Part shown: positions 42,601-51,600 of the stretch, in pieces
Position numbering within the stretch: position 1 is the stretch's first letter
Layout: each line of letters starts with the position of its first letter
From: Acanthochromis polyacanthus
Taxonomy: Eukaryota; Chordata; Actinopteri; Pomacentridae
NCBI RefSeq assembly: GCF_021347895.1
Contig: NC_067121.1
Coordinates: forward strand, 36,071,974-36,135,973
Direction of reading: 5' to 3'
Length of the DNA stretch: 64,000 nt
Position numbers and translations under genes: made by a program
Notes under the pieces: model-generated
What the model was told of the DNA's origin: nothing
The model's database searches: none
Seen by the model: only the letters and a program-made list of their open reading frames with translations

Positions 42601-45600
42601 ACCGAGTGTGATATCCACACACTCGTGTTCTCGGTTGGAAAGCCACAGCGAAATGTCATAGTTGAGTCAGCATGTATTCCTGATCCAAATACAGATTGTG
42701 CAGAAATAATTCTATTTGTGGCTTTTGGTTCAGTGAAATATATTTGAAGGCCATCATGCGTCACTCAGCAGTAAAAAGCACAGTCTGCAGTTCACAGAAA
42801 ATATGTCCTTCACACATCAGTACAGCTGTAATGGATTTTGATAATTCCAACAGCAGCACAATGTTTAAATAGCTTATAAAAAATATGTGATGCCATGTTA
42901 AGGAATCGTTACATTTTACAGACCCAATAAAAAATGTGAAAGTTTTAGGTTGTTATGATTCTCCACATCGAAAAAACAGTCATGCTTCGTGTGGGGCCAT
43001 ACAAGCATGAAAATATTAGCTTTGGGCAACGTTGAAGCCAGATCCTCCCCATAACTGTACAGGACAGAGCAATGAAACCAACCAGAGTGTTCAGGGGGAT
43101 AGAAATATATCCACAAGTTTGACCTACTTGTGCTTCTTCCATGAACTTTTTCTGTGTTGAATGTATAGTACAGAATGTTTTATATACCTGTACAGTTTTG
43201 TGCTTTGAGACTAATGTTTTGAGGTTTTTTTAAGTTAACTTAGATACTTCTTTCTAACTTTACTGAGACACCTTGCTGAGGTTCTGACTCTTCTCCATTT
43301 TGTACTGTTGGTACACTGTTTATAGCTTTTCATAGATAAACATTTTAGAAATGTAAATGCCTGAAGTTGCTTTTTTTCTGACTTCTAGTGATTTACACTA
43401 GACACTTGCGGGGCGGCATGGCTCAGTGGGTAAAGTGGCCGTCTTGCAACCGAAGGGTTGCCGGTTCGATCCTCGGCCCGTTGTGCTCATGTCGAGGTGT
43501 CCCTGAGCAAGATACCGAACCCCTAATTGCTCCTGATGGGTCGTGGTTAGCGCCTTGCATGGCAGCTTCCGCCATCAGTGTGTGAATGTGACGTATAATA
43601 TCAAGCGCTTTGGGTACCTTGCAGGTATAGTAAAGCGCTATATAAATACAGGCCATTTACACCCTCATTTTACGGAGGCTGTGGAACCACAGCACTATAA
43701 GCATTAAAAACACAACATAGTGAGCTGCATGTAGATTCAGAGTGAGAGACAGGAAGAAAAACTCTGACACTGAAAGCAGGGTTTTTCCTGCATACAGGAA
43801 ACAGGAAATGTTGACATCCCCAAAATAGGTTTGGTAAAGCAAAATCACTACAACTGAGAATGTGAAAGCAATATAGATTTTTTATATATAGATGCAATGA
43901 TTTCTGTCAAATAAGACAATAAAGACTCATTGCCTTTACTGTAAGCAGCCGACCGTGCTTGCCGTTGTGCATACTTGTGTCTCAAGCCCTTTTCTGAGCC
44001 CAGTCAAACCCTGGAAAGTACATTTATCTGCACTGCTCATCTAGCTGTTTTGTTCTCCCTTGGGTTAACTGTACTTCAAAATTCTCTTGAAACCCTGTTG
44101 AAATTAAGCTGTCCTTCCCTTCTCTCTCTACTCTGTCCTCCTCAGGTGACAGTGACAGGTTGGTGTGTTTGGAGGACGGGCTGTGGTCTCTCCCAGAGGC
44201 CTACTGCAAGATCGAGTGTCCAGAGGTTCCAAACATATCCGATGCCAAGCTGCTAACAGCGGACTGTCTCGCTTCAGGGCACGACGTCGGCTCTGTGTGT
44301 CGGTACAAATGCAACCCAGGCTTCTATGTATTGGGGAGCCTTAAAAAGAAGACACCGAGGTATGTGTGGTGGGACTGTTGGAGTATGCAGACAAACACTA
44401 CTGCTGCTGGTTAAGGAACACCTTGAATCCTTCATAATGGAGCAAATACTGCATTTCTGCTGTTGTTTCTTTTCATTATGTTATGTGTTCTGACTGACGC
44501 CTTAAGTTATCAATGAGAAAATTAGTTTTTTAGGCCTTTAATACTTTTTATCCACAAGTGGGTTGCGCAATGCCTTGAAATCCTAGTCTGAATAGACAGA
44601 CCAAAGTAAATGCAGTGTTTAATTGCGCATGCCTCTCTCTGCGTAATGGAGGAAATTCCTTCTTTTCCTTTATTTTACAAGATTCCCATTACGCACTGCT
44701 CAATAAAATTAGGATCTTTGATTTAGGTATTTTATGCAGCAGTATAACAACGGATCACATGAATCCCCAAAGGGCAGCATTTTAAATATCGATGGGTACA
44801 GTTTTAAGAGGTATTTTTCGGCCCATCATCTGCATAACTATATTCAGTTTCGGAACAAACTCACAGTAGGGTCCAATAAAATGTGTACCGCTGCTAACTG
44901 GGCCTCGTCATTACTTGCCAGTTGTATTCACTGAGTAAATGCTCATTACTGAACACAGTTCCCATGTTTGTAATGAGATGGAGGTTCCTAATAGGAGACA
45001 CAGCCTCTAGGGTGAGTTTATATAGTCAGCTCTCTCGCTTCACACATTTCAGTCTGTATTGTTGAGTTCATGTACAATAGACTGCGTATTGTAATGCTTT
45101 ATTTTCCTGTCTTGAACTGAATTATGGTACAGTTGAACAAATACCTAACAAGCCGACATTTACCATCACATAAAGCCAGTAAAAATCTACATTGTATGGA
45201 TGTACATTACATTAAACAAATAGTATTTTACCTTATTGGATGGAAATTTAAAGATCCATTTGCAGCTGGGTGTCATTATGAGTTACGTTTTCTCAAACAT
45301 ATGTGTAAACATTTTAATAACCCATGATGCTTTATTAGTCCAACATGTGAAAGTGAACAGCAAAGGCTATTAAAGAGTTTTAAACTGGCTTTTTACTCTT
45401 ACCTTTGACACATGTACCCACATAAATATATATTATAACACATACTGTTGCATTTACACACTACGTGCACCACACAGGAGATCTTTTTTACTGTTGAATG
45501 GGCAGTCCTCTCTGCTCTGTGTGCTTTTTGTTACCGAAACTGTAAAAGTAAAGTGAAGCTAACAATAGTGAAGGTGAGCAGGGCTATGGAGTGTGTGTCT

Positions 45601-48600
45601 AAAGTTTGTTATTATACATCCCAAAATTTTTTGATGAATAAATGCCAATTATAGTATTCTATATTGAACAAAAGACGCAACACAATACTTGTGTAGCCAT
45701 CAAATACTGCATATTTACTTCATATCTGTAAAACTTTCTAGCTGAGTCCTCAAAGTAATTTAAACCCTTGTATGAATTGGAAAATTAAGCACTTACTCTT
45801 GTTGTCTCTAGGAAGTATTTCAGGTTAGAGTGCCTGGAGGGAGGACAGTGGGAGGAAATGGGCTGTGAGCCAATATCCTGCCCAGCACTACCGAACGTAT
45901 TCCAGGGGATGTACACCTGCACCAACGGCTTGTACTATGATTCCCTCTGCACCATGCGGTGTCCGGACACAACAGAACATGTAAGATTTCACCAGACACT
46001 CCATTACTCTCCCAGGTCAAAATTGTTCAAGTCATAGTGTAGCGCAATGAACACAGTTTGTGGCTATCAAGTCAAGTTTAGATCAGTTGGTTAGGGAGAT
46101 TCACTCAAGTTCAATATTGGATTGGATTCTAATATTCATGGTCATGGTTGGTGTTGTTAAAAAAGAAACTAATCAAATATTGCTTGACATCAGGCATTAA
46201 AGTTTGCAAAATAGCAGCGGTCAAAAACAATAGCATTTCAAGGGGCCACTTTTGGTGTAATCCAGCAGCATTCATGTAAGGTAAATGAAGCGAGAAGAAG
46301 CTTCAAAAATGCCTGTCACTGTAGATGTATAAAAATGAGGACAGCATCGTGGACAAACTAGTTCTACAATATAATCATTTTTACAAAGACCCCAGAGAAT
46401 GATGCTTTGAATGTCTGGACGCCATTGTTTTTATTGAAGCCACATTTAGTTTGCAATGTTAAAAACATATGGGACGGACGCATTTCAAGTGTTTTTGATG
46501 TGTCATTTGTATCCATTAAGTTAGTAATTCCCTCATTTCACAAGTGACTTGAGTTGGTGTAGAGCTTCAAGTTTATCCACGCACATGCAATTTTCCAACC
46601 ATGTCGAACATTAATTTTTCTTCCTTTTAAGTTGTGGGAAGATAGATGTCGCATACTGAATTTTAGAATCTGTGTTTGTGTCCAGAGTGAAATTCGCTGC
46701 ACTAAGGACGGTCAATGGACAGCAGGGTTCACCATGTGCTCCAAGCTGCAGGGTTCCTGCTCAACTCCTCCAAATCTCAACTCTGTGGAGTACAGCTGTG
46801 ACCAGGGGATGGATATAGGTGAGTACATCCTCCCTCTGGGGATACAAGTGTAAACCATCAAATAAATAGTCCTTGCTAAAATCTCCTTCAAATAAGCAAA
46901 ATAAAAGCCATAAAGAGTTGCCTCCTGGTGTTTGGCTTATTGTTATTACACACTGACTGACTGAACAGACAAAACAATCATGGCAGTAGAGCAGTTTTTG
47001 TCAAGACAATAGTGATCTTTGATTATCTCCACTAAGGGGGCAGGGCTTCTGTATGCAAGATTATGCTTAGTGGAGACATGGAGCATAGGCAATGGAAGAA
47101 CTTGTGAAATTTAGGTGCAGTTGCAGACCACTTTCTATAATATTGCAAAAAAGTAGACATTGATCTCGGTGGAGGATGTGCGCTCAAAGTCCCCTAAGAT
47201 CCAGATTCAGATACAGACAGTGGATAAAACATGAAAGAAATTTCGTAAAAGAGGATCATTATAAATGACAAAGAGAAGCAAATATTACATGATCATTTGT
47301 ATGACCATCTAAACCACATATGACACCATATATGTCTGATCTTTCAAATTAGACTTTATTTATTGCTCTGGTAGTAGCTCTAATAGTCTTATTTACTTAG
47401 CCAACAACAGCACTAACAAGTTGAAGAGTATACATTAAATAGAGTAAATATGTGGTATGGAGGCATACAATGATGCTGATAAACAAATAGATGTATCCAA
47501 TTACACCAGTGTTATTCCACTATGTATGTCCACTGACTTTCTATTGTGTGTATTTTGATGCAGATTCAAATCCAAATAGAAATACAAGACTCTTTTGTTC
47601 AAATGTCAAGTTCGAAAAACGATGCCGTTTTTGCTGAGATTAGAAGCTGTAGTAGGCTGGCAAGTCAAACATGACATGCTAGTTAGCAGACAAAAGCCAT
47701 TTAACTGTTCACTTATTAACTGATAGACAGTTTGTCGAGTTACTGTTGAAATACGTCAACACATTATTGTCCAAATGTTTGTTATTAAAAACCAGACGGA
47801 TATTTGCAGGAACTTGAGCCTACCGAAAGACAGCAAATGCACTTACAAACACACACACACATACACACCAACAGTAGACCCCCTCACATTGTGATGGTTG
47901 CCAAGTATCTGAACCACAGATGACAGATGACGGCGAGGCCTGAAGTTATGTGGTCTGCTTTTCTCTCATTCGGTGTTTGCACATGAATAAATTCAACAGA
48001 TGCAAATTAGGCTCAGAGGTAAGTGTTATTTGATTTGTGTTTTTTTTCACAGGTGCCCAGTGCTACCCAACATGCATTGTGACTCTGGACATGGATCTGC
48101 ATGACCCAGTGGTTCTGCCCAACGGCACCACAGCCGGCTCTTTGAAGCACTGGATGCTGCCCACCAAAGTCGAGGTGAGACGCCTCAAGAGGCGAGTCAG
48201 GTTACTTAAGTTTGATATTTTCTCCCGGGATTCTTTCTGTATTCACTCAAGGACGTTTCAGTTCATTTTCTCAAATAACTCAAAACCAATAGTGTGTGTT
48301 TTCTCTGTAAGATGCATAATTAAGATAGTCTATGTATATATACTTAGATTTAACCAAAATGTGTTCTATACACTCTTCAGTTGACTTTAATGCAATAAAC
48401 AGAACTAAACACAAACAGCACAGTGAAAAATGGCAACACTAAGGGGAATGTTTTCGATTACAGTTACACAAGTAGTGTTGCCGCACAGACACAAACATGG
48501 TCAGACATGTACTTTAGCAACAAATCCTCTGGTCTCCTCTTTTGCACTCTGAAATTTCTCTGCTGACTGGTGGTTGGCGGATACAACAAAAAAAGTTTTG

Positions 48601-51600
48601 TCCTTTTATAGCAGCTGCTTAAAACTGTCAGTTCTTAAAAAAAAAAATGTATGAAAACTGCTTCACTCTGTAGACGAGTTTATAGTGATGTACTTTACGT
48701 CACTATTTTCCAAACTACACCAAGCTGGTTTTATATCCTCCTGCCATATTAGACAACCACTGTTTTCTCTTAGCTTAGCACTGTCGCCTTACAGCTCAAA
48801 GATCCTCGGTTCACATCCCGGCTTGGGCCTGGGATCTTTTTGTATGGAGTTAATATGTTCTCCCTGTGCATGCGTGGGTTTTCTCGGGGTTCTCTGGCTT
48901 CCTCCCACAGTCCAAAAGCATGCAAAGGTTAACTGGTGATTCTAAATTGTCCGGAGATGTGAATGTGAGTGTACTTGTTTATCTCTATGTGTAGCCCTAC
49001 GATTGCCTGGCAACCTGTCCAGGGTGTCCCATGCCTTTACGCTTTATCAGCTGGGATAGACTCCATCCCCCCGCGACCCTAATGAGGATTAAGCAATGGA
49101 TAGATCATGGATGGATGTTTTCTGTTAGTACTAATGGGTTATTGTGGCTGTTTCATTGAATTGTGAGCCTTGAATTTTTTATAAGGTGATTGAAAAATAA
49201 ATGGTCAATTTTGAAGTTGCAGGAGCACGCTGTCAGCCAAATGGTTAAATTGGATGCCAAATGACTGACAGTCGATTACAAGAGCTAATTTGCATGCATT
49301 GATTGCACATAAAGATGGATGTATCCTTTGTGACATGACCCACTTGTTTGTTGATGAGTGGTTTTGAAGCTCAGTTTGGTGGCTCCAGCCAGTGCCATTT
49401 TGGCAATGCCTGACTCCTCCTAACTCCCAGCTAATTCTAAAATGAGCAAAGAGGTGGAGTGTAAGCAGAGCTAAGAAGATCCACGCAAATTTGGGCCACG
49501 AATGGAAATGGGAAATTATGAACAGGAAAAATTTTTTGTACTGGCTGTAAACATGTTTGTTTCTGCTGGAAAATTGGACATTTTAACATGTGGGTCTCTG
49601 TGGTGTGACTCACTTTTGGAGCCAGCCTCAAGTGGCCATTTTAGGTACTACAGATTTGTGCACTTCTTTGTTGGCTTCACTTTTCTACCCCGGAGGTTTT
49701 TTCTTAGTTGCATGTCATACCCCTCACTTTCACTCCATATTTCCTGTCTGCCTCTTCACTTCAACTATCCAATAAAGGCAAAATGTACAAAAAATAATCT
49801 TTGAAAACAAGCTGAAGCTGCAGATGCCAAGGTTTTATGACATGAAATACCTCAAAACTGCAAAGCACTGGGGCCTTCCCATCATGCAACCTCAAAAATG
49901 TCTTTCACCTCCTTGTTTCCTGGCAAATGCAGACATCTTTCCATTTCCATAATGCATGTTTTGGTTTTCTGTTTGTTGTGACCATGCCTGGTGTGAGATT
50001 AGCTGTGATCCCTCTTGAATAATTTTGTCAGACCCAAGAGACTTGTTACCGCAACTGTTTTTGTTTTTTTCACAGGTTTAGCAGACGTATATGGAAGTAA
50101 TAAGTTGACTTTCACCAATAAAGCCAGTGTAGTAGCCCCTTCAATTCTAACTTGCATTAGCGCCATTGTCGTTGTCTTAAATGACATGTAATATCTGAAG
50201 AAACATCAGATTCTTCTAAGGGCCTGATTCAGTTGCATTTCGCTGGAAGATGCACCCCATGTTTCAGCTATAACTTTGGCTTTCTGGCAGAACCATTGTG
50301 TTACACCTTTTTTTCTATGCAGTTTCATGTTGCACGATGTGGTAAAAATTAGTTTGATTGGTTCAAATAACCACAACTGAGTGATGGCTGGGGTTATTTT
50401 CCTACCATTTGGAAACACTTGGCAGGTATTACAAAACAGTTGTTGTTTTGCTCACTTACTGCGACGAGTCCAGGGCGCTGCGAAAGCCAATCCATTGACA
50501 AACAGCGCTGAGATTTTTTACACAAAAACACCCTTCAGAATGAATAATGCATCCAAACATCTGGTGCCTGGAACAACAGCATGGGGTAGACGGAGCTACT
50601 GGTCCAGACAGACACACCTTTACTGATAAACAGAAATCTATGTCCATTCACATTTTGAGACCTAACATGTGGGACAGTCGAGACACAAAACAACATAGGC
50701 TTTTTGCTGCCATACATGCAGCAAAGGTCACATCTCCTCACTTTGTGACTTACTAGTTATTGTTTATATCCGATCTCTTTTTTAACCTGAGTGTCAACAT
50801 CTAGCATTCTGCATTCAAATGTAACTTTTTACAGCACACTGAAGTGAACTGCTACATTGTATCAACAGTTTATAGAAGTCACTATGGGCATTTGAAAAAA
50901 TAAAAAAATGTAGATTTAGATAATAGTTTTATATTTCAACATAAGCTAAATTAATAGATTTTTCTGTGAGATTATTAAGTGAAGAAAACACACAAGCAAC
51001 ATCTTAGTTTTCAGCAGAAATTATTTCAAGCACTCCCAAGTCTCTCTGAGTAACTGAGAATCCCTAAAAATTAATCCCTTGGTCAAACTGCAACTGAGAT
51101 TTTTTTTGTGAATTTATCATATTATGCGCAAATGTGTTTCGTATCAAATGTTTGATTGAATCATTGGCAAGACAGTATCTTGTAGAATTTTTCCAGAAAA
51201 ACATTTTTATTCCCAGCTGCACCAGCCACTCACACAACAAAATCCACATCATGTGTATGCGAGTGCGTGTTCGTTATCATTCAAGTGTTTTTGTGTTACT
51301 GGAAACCACAGTCAGATAGCGAGAGTAAAGGTTCCAGTTGACGTCAAGCCTTTTAGGAATTACACACATCTCTACACACACAGTGTATACAAGTCACCGT
51401 GAAAAAAAAACCTGTAGGAATGTCAGATCTTGGGTCTGAGTAACAGTGCTGTTGTTTTGCTTTAAAGGTGGGTCATGTTACTCAATATCATATCTGAGGA
51501 ATCGCTTCTACGTTAATGCTGTTGCAAACACTGCTCCACTTTCGCCTGACTTTTGGGTGGTCATTCAGTCAGCCAGCCAGTTAATCCGCCTTTTACAAGG

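Larger units (their letters stand above)
40225..44145 (+). other. pappa2: Intron between exons 16 and 17 (3.9 kb)
   Basis: Contains the palindrome (40404-41114) and a SINE (about 43409-43660). The rest is AT-rich and unrecognised, with a short ACC run near 42480-42495. Confidence 0.8.

Noticed and set aside
43409..43480. tRNA gene suggested by A- and B-box sequences
   Set aside because: The tRNA-like head continues into a SINE body and tail and does not form a proper tRNA.
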